Shown piece after piece: positions 7,665 through 16,217 of a stretch of DNA of 30,000 nucleotides. Positions within the stretch are counted from its first letter, which is position 1. Each line of letters opens with the position of its first letter. Source of the DNA: Symbiodinium natans (lineage: Eukaryota; Sar; Dinophyceae; Suessiales; Symbiodiniaceae); assembly GCA_905221605.1 (NCBI GenBank), contig CAJNDS010001557.1, forward strand, positions 327,501-357,500, in the 5' to 3' direction. The notes beneath the pieces are model-generated. The model had not been told where the DNA came from. It saw only the letters and a list, made by a program, of their open reading frames with translations, and did not search any database. The position numbers and the translations under genes were made by a program.

Positions 7665-7733
7665 TTTCTTCTCGACCTTTTCCAAGGGCTCATGGAGCTT
7701 GGAAGCCAGCAGCTTAGCTGTCTTCTCCATAAC
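7665..7733 (-). CDS. Probable exon, coiled-coil-like
   Basis: A 69-nt phase-0 exon, acceptor GTGAG/GTT and donor AAA/GC (or GT after EK). It reads VMEKTAKLLASKLHEPLEK then VEKK, a charged heptad-like helix. Unknown protein, same strand as its neighbours. Confidence 0.45.
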
Positions 7734-7744
7734 CTCACGGAAAA

Positions 7745-7866
7745 GGGCTTAGGGTTTAGGGTTTAGGGTTTAGGGTTTAGGGTTTAGGGTTTAGGGTTTA
7801 GGGTTTAGGGTTTAGGGTTTAGGGTTTAGGGTTTAGGGTTTAGGGTTTAGGGTTTAGGGTTTAGGG
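7745..7866. repeat. (TTTAGGG)17 array
   Basis: One of the purest telomere-type arrays in the window, flanked by unique DNA on both sides. Confidence 0.95.
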
Positions 7867-7879
7867 GTCCAGGGAATTC

Positions 7880-8030
7880 AAGGAGGGACCCTTATAAGAG
7901 ACCTTAGGGGTTCTTTGGGGCTTACCTATCGGCTACTTAGATTTCTAGGGACTGTATAAGGCATTCTTAAGAGTGATTTTTGGGGAATAAGGTTAAGGGT
8001 CCCTTCTAGTGGGCCCTCCTTATACCCCCT
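7880..8030. repeat. Imperfect inverted repeat
   Basis: GGAGGGACCCTTATAAG on the left is matched imperfectly in inverse by AAGGGTCCCTTC and GGGCCCTCCTTATA on the right. Possible degraded element of the short inverted-repeat class. Confidence 0.4.
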
Positions 8031-8047
8031 TAAAATCCTGGATCTTG

Positions 8048-8157
8048 GCAGCCCAGTAACCATATTACGATCAGGGTAACCTTTTTCGGGGTTAGTTACT
8101 CTAGAAGGGAACCTTAGCCTGAAACCAAAACACGGGAAAGGGGTACCACTGGGCTAC
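8048..8157. mobile_element. GTAGCCCAG-family inverted-repeat element, copy 2
   Basis: Ends GCAGCCCAGT and ACTGGGCTAC. Internal blocks GGGGTTAGTTACT, TAGAAGGGAACCTT and GGGGTACCACTGGG are shared with copy 3. No exon is recognised directly on either side. Confidence 0.8.
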
Positions 8158-8326
8158 CAATGGGTTGCTGCGAAGGAAACCAAAACTCCACTGCAATGGG
8201 TCTGTCGAGAATGTGGTTTCGTAAGGAATACGGTTTCATCATTCGAGCTTGGAGTCTTATAAGTCTTAAGTTACTTAAGTTCTTAACAGCGTGCTTCAAA
8301 AAGCAACCCAGAGACGTTTGATATGC

Positions 8327-8443
8327 CTGCGTTGGCCAGCGCATTCTTGAGTCCTCCGGGCTTCTTGGCCATCTCCCTCAAGTCAGACAGGCCGAGCTTT
8401 GCGGCCCCAAGCTTCGCTTCATACGAGTCAGCCGAGGATTTGC
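8327..8443 (-). CDS. Exon, unknown protein (LSDLREMAKKPGGLKN)
   Basis: After acceptor CCTAG/GC the minus strand reads KSSADSYEAKLGAAKL and then GLSDLREMAKKPGGLKN, continuing to ALANA. Phase 1 matches the exon at 8560-8728 when the intervening inverted-repeat intron is removed. Donor GCAG/GC at 8326, or GC after KN at 8342. No family recognised; the composition is typical of a soluble helical domain. Confidence 0.6.
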
Positions 8444-8559
8444 CTAGGTAGCCCAGTACCGAAATTATAGTAAGGGTACCCTTTTTTGGGGTCGGTTACT
8501 TTAGAAGGGAACCTTGAAGCAAAAAAAGGGAAAAGGGTACCACTGGGCTACGAAGTTGC
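8444..8559 (-). mobile_element. Introner: GTAGCCCAG-family copy 3 as a complete 116-nt intron
   Basis: The element (8448-8551) has 10-nt perfect ends GTAGCCCAGT/ACTGGGCTAC. The bases GCAA occur at both edges: donor CTCT/GCAAC and acceptor CTAG/GCAAA. Splicing there joins LC to KSSADS in frame. The donor is GC type. Same family as 2811-2922 and 8048-8157. Confidence 0.7.
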
Positions 8560-8728
8560 AGAGAACCCCATGGAGGTATCGGTGAAGATCAGACTTTTGC
8601 CACAGGAGGCCGGCGCGGTCGAAAGTTCGAATGCAAATCAGCCATCTCTGCTCGGCTGGCCCTTGCTGCTTCAGCGCTTGCTGCACCTGCTGTTGGGCCA
8701 CCTCCAGCAAACATTGGACATAGGGATG
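8560..8728 (-). CDS. Exon, unknown protein, Gln-rich helix
   Basis: Minus strand, acceptor TTCCAG/CAT, 169 nt. It reads HPYVQCLLEVAQQQVQQALK, then QQGPAEQRWLICIRTFDRAG, and ends LHRYLHGVLC before the introner. The frame is open from 8830. Phase 0 entry agrees with the exon at 8890-8963. An alternative minus frame containing SRAEMADLHSN is also open but stops sooner. Product not recognised. Confidence 0.5.
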
Positions 8729-8889
8729 CTGGAAGACCGCGTCGCCATGATCAGGTCCAGGATCAAGCGCAGGGTAGGTGTAGGGCCTAGTAGGGCTCTT
8801 AAAAGACTTCCTAAACATGCTCCTTAACATGAGCCCCTTAAACCCATTAAGAAAAATAGAAAATATCCCAAGGGCCTACCTAGGGGCTC

Positions 8890-8963
8890 CTTCAGCACCG
8901 TCTCAGCTCGATCGCGATGGCCCCCGCAGATCTTTAAAGCTGCGGCTGCCAAAGGCACCTCGC
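8890..8963 (-). CDS. Probable exon, unknown protein
   Basis: After acceptor CCTAG/GC the minus strand reads EVPLAAAALKICGGHRDR and AETVLKE, ending at a GA donor in phase 0. Helical and soluble in composition. No family recognised. Confidence 0.45.
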
Positions 8964-9054
8964 CTAGGAGGGCCCTTAAAGGCCTCTGAACAAATATTCC
9001 TGCATATGATCCTCTTAAACCCAAATAAGGGAACAATATAAAATGCCCCAAGGG

Positions 9055-9295
9055 CCTAAACCCTAAACCCTAAACCCTAAACCCTAAACCCTAAAACCTA
9101 AGCCCTAGTAAAGGCCAAGTCACAGCCCAGCTGTGATGCTAAGGACTTCGCCATGGCGCAGAGATTGGAAGGGTGGCAGTTGGCTTATGGTCATGGGCCT
9201 TTAGAAAAATAGGTGTCCCCCTGATGTTCCCCGTTAAACCCTAAACCCTAAACCCTAAACCCTAAACCCTAAACCCTAAACCCTAAACCCTACAC
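9055..9295. repeat. Two CCCTAAA arrays around a unique island
   Basis: CCCTAAA arrays at 9057-9096 and 9235-9292. The island 9100-9230 is open on both strands (plus AKDFAMAQRLEGWQLAYG), and I cannot decide if it is an exon. Confidence 0.85.
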
Positions 9296-9303
9296 CCTTC
9301 AGA

Positions 9304-9352
9304 AGTGCTTCTTAGACTCCGACGCCAGCTTCTGAGCAGACGCGCCAGCTTT
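9304..9352 (-). CDS. Candidate exon, Lys/Ala/Ser-rich
   Basis: After GAAGCAG the minus strand reads KAGASAQKLASESKK, then either a GC donor (AA/GC) or HF and a TGA stop. If the stop is used this would be a C-terminus. Lies between two telomere-like tracts. Confidence 0.35.
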
Positions 9353-9404
9353 CTGCTTCGAAGGAACCCCGATTCTGCGAAACCCCAATCACACTGAGAA
9401 GGCC

Positions 9405-9680
9405 AGAGGTTTAGGGTTTAGGGCTTAGGGCTTAGGGCTTAGGGTTTAGGGTTTAGGGTTTAGGACAAAGGGTTCATTTTGGTTTCGGGTTGAGGGTTGA
9501 GTGGCTCTGGAGGCCCAAGTCAGAGGTCTCACGTGGTAGCGGGGTCTCCACAACTGCGCCTCTGAGACATCGGGTGGACGCACCCGAATATCATACTAAG
9601 GGCATTTAGGGTTTAGGGTCTAGGGGGTTAAGGTTTCGGGTTTCGGGTTTCGGGTTTCGGGTTTAGGGTTTAGGGATAGT
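9405..9680. repeat. TTTAGGG, GCTTAGG and TTTCGGG variant tracts
   Basis: TTTAGGG with GCTTAGG units at 9407-9463 and TTTAGGG with TTTCGGG units at 9604-9675. The segment between (9500-9595) reads YDIRVRPPDVSEAQLW on the minus strand and may be an exon, but no boundary is convincing. Confidence 0.75.
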
Positions 9681-9699
9681 TCAGCCTAATTGAGGGGGG

Positions 9700-10320
9700 T
9701 AGTAAGGGAACCCATGAGAAGGTTTGGGGGTTTCCGAAATTAGGGGTATCTCATTGGGGCCCTACTGGTTGGGGTCTGTATTTGAGGTCCCCCTATTTGC
9801 GTAAACCCCCATCTGTTTCACAATCATCAGAAACAGATTTCTACAGGAGAATTAGCCAGAGCCTGGTGTGCGTTATAAATTAGGGTATCGGGTTCAGAGT
9901 TAACTTCGACTCCTTTCGATGCAAGAATGCCAGAACCTGAAATTGAACCCCTAAACCCTAACCCTACCTGCATCCTGAACATGTTTCTAACCCTGAACCC
10001 CAACCCTAAAACCTAGACCCTCAACCCTAAACCAACCCTAAACCTTAAACCCTCAACCCTAAACCCTATACCCTAAACGCTACCTGAATCCCGAACCCGT
10101 TTATACCCCTCAACTCCAAGACAGGTCCTGAAACCCCACAGCGCCACCCAAGGTGCAGTTCGACGAATTGCCGCACGCTAGGTTTCGCCGTAAATCCTAA
10201 ACCCTAAACCCTAAACCCTAAACCCTAAACCCTAAACCTGAACCCTGAACCCTGAACCCTGGACCCTGAACCCTGAACCCTGAACCCTGAACCCTGAACC
10301 CTGAACCCTGAACCCGGGTA
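9700..10320. repeat. Degenerate CCCTAAA/CCCTGAA region
   Basis: Degenerate telomere-like units at 9945-10080, a CCCTAAA run at 10197-10240, then a CCCTGAA run at 10239-10314. The only unique block, 10130-10195, reads SVRQFVELHLGWRC on the minus strand without good splice sites. Confidence 0.75.
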
Positions 10321-10333
10321 GGACCGATTGTTT

Positions 10334-10416
10334 GGGGGGGGGGGGGGGGGGGGGGGGGGGGTGACCCCCCCCCCCCCCCCCCCTTCCGTTCCGGGGGGGG
10401 GTACCCACCCCCCCCA
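10334..10416. repeat. Long poly-G / poly-C foldback
   Basis: About 28 G followed by GTGA and about 19 C, then TTCCGTTCC and a second shorter G-run/C-run pair. It can fold back on itself and could form G-quadruplex. Length may be unreliable in the assembly. Confidence 0.85.
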
Positions 10417-10429
10417 AAAAATGAAAAGC

Positions 10430-11400
10430 CGCACGTCGTGGAGAACTATCCAATGTTGTCTACTCAGCTGCTAAGTAAGCAAGCCGTTAACCTTACACCC
10501 TGAACCTTTCCCATAAACCCTAAACCCTAAATTGATCCTGAACCGGATGCCCTCTGAGAGGGTGCCCTAGTTGGGGCTCTAGAACAAGGCATACCATAAC
10601 GCCTTACTTGAAGTGCATCCTGAATCGGGGAACTTAGAAACCCCGGACCAGAAGCCCTACAAACCCTATAAACTTTAAACTCTATACACCCTAAACCCGA
10701 AACCCTAAACCCTATACCTCAAACACTTAAAGGATTAAGACTCGTACCCCCTTAGGGCTTAGGGTTGTACCCCAAAAGGTTGCCCTTAAATACCCCGAAT
10801 ATGTCCCTTGTGTGACCGTACTTGGGGGTTCATGGTACTTGGGTAGGGTTTAGGAGATAGGGTTTAGGGTTTACTGTAGGGTGTAGGGTGTAGGGTTGAG
10901 GGTTTAGGGTTTATGGTTAGAACTGTACTTATAACTGTACTTATAAGCATATCGAGGCACCTAAAGGGCTTTATCAGTGCAGTCACAGTTGCTCCTTACG
11001 GGCGGTGGGGTTCATGGGGGGTAGGTACCTAGGGAGGGGAGTATTCGGGGACCTTGGGGGTGACCTTGGGTTATATCTCCTCCTTGAACCGCCTCACCTT
11101 AAAAACCCTAGAAAAAAGGGTCCCTAATCCAAGGGTACCATGTTCGGGGTACGAGTCTTAATCACTCGAAACCCTTAGCCCTAACCCCTACAAACCCTAA
11201 ACCCTAAACCCTACACCCTTGAACCCTAAACCCTAAACCCTAAACCCTAAACCCTAAACCAAAACTCTCCCCAAGTTTAGGGTTCATTCCTAAACCCTAA
11301 ACCCTAAACCCTAAACCCTAAACCCTAAACCCTACACCCTACACCCTTAAACCCTACACCCTAAACCCTAAACCCTAAACCCTAAAGTTGCCCTAAAGCC
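10430..11400. other. Mostly degenerate telomere-like DNA, no firm gene
   Basis: TTTAGGG-type units at 10845-10915 and CCCTAAA-type arrays at 11165-11260 and 11285-11395. The block 10430-10475 reads LSRQHWIVLHDVRLF on the minus strand after a GCAG acceptor. This loosely recalls the dynein WVLLQNCHL motif, but the match is weak and position relative to the dynein exons is unproven. Confidence 0.5.
10827..10951. mobile_element. Introner-like ends interrupted by telomere-like repeats
   Basis: GGTTCATGGTACTT at 10830, identical to one end of the introner at 6338-6417, is followed by TTTAGGG-type repeats and then GGTTAGAACTGTACTTATAA, which resembles that element's interior. Confidence 0.45.
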
Positions 11401-11437
11401 TAAACCCTAAACCTCCAAAGGCCAGAGATACCCAGGC

Positions 11438-11483
11438 CCCCCTGCAGGCATCAAGGTCCGCATCGGAGATCTTTGCGTAGGAC
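11438..11483 (-). CDS. Probable exon, unknown protein (SYAKISDADLDACRGAW)
   Basis: After acceptor CAAAG/G the minus strand reads SYAKISDADLDACRGAW and stays open through VSLAFG. Unique island between CCCTAAA and TTTAGGG tracts. Phase does not match the exon at 15035, so an exon may be missing between. No family recognised. Confidence 0.4.
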
Positions 11484-11637
11484 CTTTGAGGCGGCTACAA
11501 GGGGGTTTAGGGTTTAGGGTTTAGGGTTTCGGGTCACTGTTCTAGCATTCATAGTCATTAGGGGGTCCAGGCTTAGGAAAAAACCCACCCGCCCAAAGAA
11601 TCCCATAACATTAAGAAAATATCAAGTTTTCATCCAA

Positions 11638-11805
11638 GGACTTGCCTTAATCGACGAAGGACTTGCCTTAATCGTCGAAGGACTTGCCTTAATCGACGAA
11701 GGATTTGCCTTAATCGACGAAGGACTTGCCTTAATCGACGACGGACTTGCCTTATTCGACGAAGGACTTGCCTTAATCGACGAAGGCTTTGCCTTATTCG
11801 ACGAA
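11638..11805. repeat. Minisatellite, 8 x 21 bp
   Basis: Eight direct copies of GGACTTGCCTTAATCGACGA(A) with few substitutions. The unit is seven codons, so a plus frame stays open as repeated GLALIDE, but there is no start or exon context. No unique spacers, so not a CRISPR array. Confidence 0.95.
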
Positions 11806-11809
11806 TTTA

Positions 11810-13430
11810 CAAAGGTTTAAACAAATAAATGTATAAATATATATATATATGCTACCCCCACTCCAAAACCTACCGTTTTCTAAGTTTCTACACTTGCGTG
11901 ACATCAAAACGCTTTAAAATTGAGACCGACTCCCTAAATCCTTTAACCATATTCGCACAATTTTCCATTGCATAAACCCCTATTTCCGAAAAAATGAAGC
12001 CTGTTCCCAAAATCCTGCTCGTTAGGTCCGAAAGCACGGGATCCCTACATCGTATTCCCTAAATCATATTCCCTCAGTCCCTTATTCTGGGGCGGGCGGG
12101 CGGGGGGGCCGTGGGTCACTAAATGGCTCACTAAGTCTTCTCGCTAAAGCCTAAAGAGCGGGGTCCCTAAATCATATTCCCATGATTTTAAAAGCCCTAA
12201 AGAGGGAAGTCTTGAACTTCTGAAGAGGAGAGCCGCTGCATTCTCAAAGAATTACTACCTCCACATTTAAAGAAATATTTTTCGTCGAAAATCCGGCTGT
12301 GAGACTGCTTTCCATTACGGGGGTTTCCGTATGGGAAAATACCGCCACATTGAAAGAATATTTTCCGGGGGTGTTCAAAAATCTGTCTGCAGGCTTCGTT
12401 TTTGATTGCTGAGCTGCAGTCTGGATCGGCGAAACTACAATACATTCCTATTGTGCTTAATAGAGAATGCATACATTGCCATGGTCTCATTATTGCAGTG
12501 CCCTGCCTTTCTTATTGCGGTGGGGGGTCCCACCAATTAAACAGATGCTCGGATAAAATCTTATCGGGATCCCTAGATCTGGTTCCCTGAAATTAACTCC
12601 CTAAGGCCTAAAGGTGGGGGGCGGGGGAGGGGGGCTAAACCCTAAAGAGGAGATCCCCTAAATCCTAAAAAGCATTCCTTAGTTTTACTTTCTAAATCCT
12701 ATTGCTTAAGCCCTAAAGAGGGGTGTCCTAAAGAGGGGGATCCTTACTATAAATCTTAAAGATGAGCCTCTCCGTCTACATCATAAAACAAAGAACCTTA
12801 CTCAGTAGATCTTATCGCTAAAGTCAACAAAGAAGGATCCCTCAATCTTATCCCTTAATTTCACTCCCTAAATCATATTGGGGAAGAGGGGTGGGAGGGA
12901 GTCACCAAATCCTAAAGAGGGAATCTTAAGTAGCCTTAAATCCCCAAAAATGAGACCCCCCCCTAACTCATACAAAAGCCAACCTTGCTCAATAAATCTT
13001 CTCGCTAACGCTAAAGCTTTAGCGATAAGATTTGCGCCCCCTTAGAAAATAGGATTTGGGGACTAAGCTTTGGGATGCTCCCCACTTCAATGCGCCTATT
13101 CCCTAAATCCTTCTCGCTAAGTCCTAAAGAGCGGGCTCCCCTATAATGATGAAATATGTCCGATTCAAATTTGAATCGGCCGATTCAGTTTTGAATCGGC
13201 CCTCAAATTAAAGATTGAAGTCGTTGGCATGTAATCTGTGTACTCAATCTCCACAACACAACAAATTTGCTTATAAGGACTTAGTTTGCTTCTAATTAAA
13301 AGGGGAGAGGGTGCCAGGGGTCGGTCTTCCAAAATAAGCAGGACCAAAAAACACTCCCCACCACCCCCCTCCCCCCCCCCTCCCCTCTACTTCACTCCGC
13401 TGCGCGTTCTGCGTTTGTTTAAGGGTGTTG
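11810..13430. repeat. Degenerate CCCTAAAT / CCTAAAGAGGGG repeat region
   Basis: AT-richer stretch built from recurring phrases such as CCCTAAATCATATTCCC and CCTAAAGAGCGGGNTCCC, apparently eroded telomere-like DNA. The minus ORF at 12197-12490 contains an internal duplication (FFQCGG / FFKCGG) and is not a convincing gene. A 20-nt perfect palindrome centred on AAATTT lies at 13160-13179. Confidence 0.7.
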
Positions 13431-13439
13431 TCAGGCTTA

Positions 13440-14060
13440 TTCTCCAAAACCCTATCGGTCCAGGGTTTAGGGTGTTAACGTAGGGTTAAGCAATTAAACC
13501 TCAACCCTGGACCTTTAAACACCCTATAGGGTTAAGGTTTAAAGGTTTAGGATTAAGTTTAGACATGTAAACCTTGACCTACAACTCAACGGAAACGCGA
13601 AACCTTTAACCCTTGCAGGGTTAAGGTTTAAAGGTATAGGGTTTAAGATATAGGCACTCTAAACCCCTATCGATCCAGGGTTTAGGGTTTTAAAGAAAAG
13701 CCCCGAAACCCTTAGGATGAAACAAATAAGCCTAATTCTTTAACCTTTAAACCCTGTAGGTTTAAGATTTAAAGGTTTAGGGTTTAAGATATAGGCATTT
13801 AAACCTTGACCTGCCAATACACCGAAACCCTTAAACTTTATGGGTTAATTCAAGGTCTAGGGTTTAAGATATTGGTATTTAACCCTTGACGTGCAATTAG
13901 ACCGAAACCTGCAACCTGGAAACTTTATAGGGTTAAGGTCTAAACGATTTTCAACCTAAGCCTGCAATTAAACTGAAACACATAACCTTCAAACCCTATA
14001 GGGTTAAGGTTTAAAGGTCCCGGGCTTAGCGTTTTACAGAGAAGCCCCGAAACCCTATAT
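13440..14060. repeat. Degenerate tandem repeat with CCCTATAGGG palindromes
   Basis: Repeated blocks GGGTTAAGGTTTAAAGG, TTTAAGATATAGGCA and AAACCTTGACCTGCAAT recur at roughly 70-140 bp spacing. CCCTATAGGG or relatives appear at each unit edge. Confidence 0.75.
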
Positions 14061-14098
14061 AGGGTTGCAATTAACTTAAACGCGCAATCTGAGCAGGC

Positions 14099-14573
14099 TG
14101 GCCCGTTTTAAAACTCCTGCCACAGAAGATTGAAGATTGTCGGGGCCAAGAGTTTTAAAACTCCTTGCTTAGCCACGAGAGGAGTTTTAAAACTCCTGCC
14201 ACTGAAGATTGAAGATTGAAGATTCCCCGGAACTCTTTCCAGGAATCTTCAGTCTTCAATCTTCGGGGCCAGGAGTTTTAAAACTCCTTACTTAGCCACA
14301 AGAGGAGTTTTAAAACTCCCGGCCCCTAAGATTGAAGATTGAAGATTCCTGGAAAGAGTTCTGGGGAATCTTCAATCTTCAATCTTCGGGGCCAGGAGTT
14401 TTAAAACTCCTTGCTTAGCCACAAGAGGAGTTTTAAAACTTCCGGCCCCTAAGATTGAAGATTGAAGATTCCTGGAAAGAGTTCTGGGGAATCTTCAATC
14501 TTCAATCTTCGGGGCCAGGAGTTTTAAAACTCCTTGCTTAGCCACAAGAGGAGTTTTAAAACTCCTGGCCCTG
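14099..14573. repeat. 123-bp tandem array of nested palindromes
   Basis: The phrase GGGGCC starts at 14142, 14265, 14388 and 14511, an exact 123-bp period (14142 reads GGGGCCAAG, the rest GGGGCCAGG). Each unit carries two copies of the palindrome GGAGTTTTAAAACTCC about 35 bp apart, plus an inverted pair built on GAAGATTGAAGATT / AATCTTCAATCTTC. Confidence 0.95.
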
Positions 14574-14714
14574 CCAATTTTTTCGGCGTCTTTAAGTATT
14601 TGCTATTTCGTATTTTATGTATATCTATAGATATATGTCCATATATATATCCGGCTTCGAATATAGTAAACACGTCTCGACATAGAAAAGGGTATGAAAC
14701 GGTAGGTTTTGGGG

Positions 14715-15010
14715 GGGGGGGGTACCATATGTATATATATATATATATACATATGTGTGTATGTATGTATGCATGTATGTCTGTATGTCTGTATGTCTGT
14801 ATGTCTGTATGTCTGTATGTCTGTATGTCTGTATGCCTGTATGTCTGTATGTCTGTATGTCTGTATGTCTGTATGTCTGTGTGTATGTGTGTATGTGTGT
14901 GTGTGTGTGTCTGTATGTATGTGTGTATGTGTGTGTGTGTGTCTGTATGTATGTATGTATGTATGTATGTATGTATGTATGTATATTGTATACATATATA
15001 TATATATATG
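14715..15010. repeat. Compound microsatellite (TA, GTAT, GTCT, GT)
   Basis: Runs of (TA)n, (GTAT)n, (TGTATGTC)n and (GT)n. All open frames across it are low-complexity Cys/Val/Met or Ile/His/Thr peptides and are artefacts. It lies immediately downstream of the exon at 15035-15100, in intron. Confidence 0.97.
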
Positions 15011-15034
15011 CACATGGGGCTTCAGGGCTCTTGC

Positions 15035-15100
15035 CGCCCAGGTCGCGGAGTTCTCCTGATCTTCCAAGGCCGCCGTGGCCGAGGCCACTGCCTCCTTGGC
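15035..15100 (-). CDS. Unknown protein, exon (AKEAVASATAALEDQENSA)
   Basis: A 66-nt phase-0 exon from acceptor CTCAG/GCC to donor GCG/GC. It reads AKEAVASATAALEDQENSA then TWA, an Ala/Glu-rich helix. It follows the exon at 15263-15334 in phase and closes the best-supported exon series in the window. Confidence 0.6.
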
Positions 15101-15262
15101 CTGAGCCGCAAGGGGGAGGGGAGGGGGGGGGAGAGGGGCTTGCGGCTTGTTCTTCAGGGTTTAGGGCGCAGGGTTTAGGGTTTAGGGTTTAGGGAAACTC
15201 CTACACACTGAACACCCCAAAACCCCACAACGCAGAATCTGAAGGCCCAAGACCATCCTGGC

Positions 15263-15334
15263 CTGCTGCGTCGCAATGCTGGCGTTGATGTAGACCTGCT
15301 CCGCTTCGGCAATGCGGCCGGCTGCAGCAGCTGC
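15263..15334 (-). CDS. Unknown protein, exon (AEAEQVYINASIATQQ)
   Basis: A 72-nt phase-0 exon, acceptor CACAG/GCA and donor CAG/GC. It reads AAAAAGRIAEAEQVY then INASIATQQ, a helical Ala-rich segment. The frame is open a few codons beyond each end. The downstream intron carries a TTTAGGG tract (15166-15194); the upstream one begins with the array at 15345-15460. Confidence 0.6.
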
Positions 15335-15344
15335 CTGTGCTCTA

Positions 15345-15460
15345 GGTTTAGGGTTTAGGGTTTAGGGTTTAGGGTTTAGGGTTTAGGGTTTAGGGTTTAG
15401 GGTTTAGGGTTTAGGGTTCAGGGTTCAGGGTTTAGGGTTTAGGGTTTAGGGTTTAGGGTT
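15345..15460. repeat. (TTTAGGG)16 array
   Basis: Nearly pure heptamer array with two TTCAGGG units, in the intron upstream of the exon at 15263-15334. Confidence 0.95.
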
Positions 15461-15462
15461 TA

Positions 15463-15572
15463 CTACTACTTGATTAAGAACCCCAAAAGAATGAAGAATA
15501 AGAATTCCTATTTACCTTGTAAGGAAGAATAGTTGTTACTTTTGTTGGGGGGGGTTCTTAAGCAACTAGTAG
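15463..15572. mobile_element. Inverted-repeat element (110 bp)
   Basis: The left end CTACTACTTGATTAAGAACC and the inverse of the right end match at 20 of 22 positions. Short AT-rich interior. It lies in the intron between the exons at 15763-15870 and 15263-15334, abutting a TTTAGGG array. Confidence 0.75.
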
Positions 15573-15610
15573 GCCTGTGCTTGGGCATTCAGGCATGTAT
15601 GGACTTCAAG

Positions 15611-15735
15611 GTTCAGGGTTTTAGGGCTTTAGGGTTTTAGGGATTTAGAGTTTTAGGGTTTTAGGATCTTCGGGTTTTAGGGTCTTAGGGCTTTAGGGCT
15701 TCAGGGTTTTAGGGTTTTAGGGTTTTAGGGCTTCC
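15611..15735. repeat. Octamer variant (TTTTAGGG)n
   Basis: The telomere-like unit is extended to TTTTAGGG or changed to CTTTAGGG in about a dozen copies. Confidence 0.85.
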
Positions 15736-15762
15736 GGCTTAGGATGGTTTGGTAGTTGGTGC

Positions 15763-15870
15763 GTGGGTGTTCAGGAGCGCAGTGGGGGCCTCCTCCCCCA
15801 GCTGAGTGCTGTTCCCATCCGCGAGCGTCTTGGTTTCCAGAAGAATTCCATGGCAGTGCTTCAGGACTTC
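15763..15870 (-). CDS. Unknown protein, exon (EVLKHCHGILLETKTL)
   Basis: A 108-nt, 36-codon, phase-0 exon from acceptor CCGCAG/GAA to donor CAC/GC. It reads EVLKHCHGILLETKTLADG, then NSTQLGEEAPTALLNTH. It links in phase to the exons on both sides. No family recognised. Confidence 0.62.
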
Positions 15871-15956
15871 CTGCGGCATCGGAGGGTTTAGGGTGTAGGG
15901 TTTAGGGTTTAGCGTTTAGGGCTAAGGGCTTATAAGGGTTCAGGGTTCAGGGTTTA

Positions 15957-16198
15957 GGGCTCAGGGCTTTGGCTTAGGGCTTAGGGCTTAGGGCTTAGGG
16001 CTTAGGGCTTAGGGCTTAGGGCTTAGGGCTTAGGGCTTAGGGCTTAGGGCTTAGGGCTTAGGGCTTAGGGCTTAAGGTTTAGGGCTTAGGGCTTAGGGCT
16101 TAGGGCTTAGGGCTTGGGGCTTGGGGCTTGGGGCTTGGGGCCCAGGGCTTAGGGCTTAGGGCTTAGGGCTTAGGGCTTAGGGCTTAGGGCTTAGGGCT
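15957..16198. repeat. Variant heptamer array (TTAGGGC)n
   Basis: About 34 heptamers dominated by TTAGGGC (GCTTAGG), with an internal patch of TTGGGGC at about 16114-16140. A homogenised variant distinct from the TTTAGGG arrays, inside the intron between exons 16218-16330 and 15763-15870. Confidence 0.95.
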
Positions 16199-16217
16199 TC
16201 CCGACTCCCCAAGCAAC

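Noticed and set aside
11638-11805. CRISPR array
   Set aside because: Direct repeats abut with no unique spacers, and the DNA is clearly eukaryotic.
12197-12490. 97-codon minus ORF
   Set aside because: Contains an internal direct duplication in degenerate repeat DNA; no exon-like splice sites and no family resemblance.
14524-15192. Several open frames over 100 codons across 14524-15192
   Set aside because: They translate a TA/GTAT/GTCT/GT microsatellite. Peptides are pure Cys/Val/Met or Ile/His/Thr repeats. Only the flanking exon 15035-15100 is kept.
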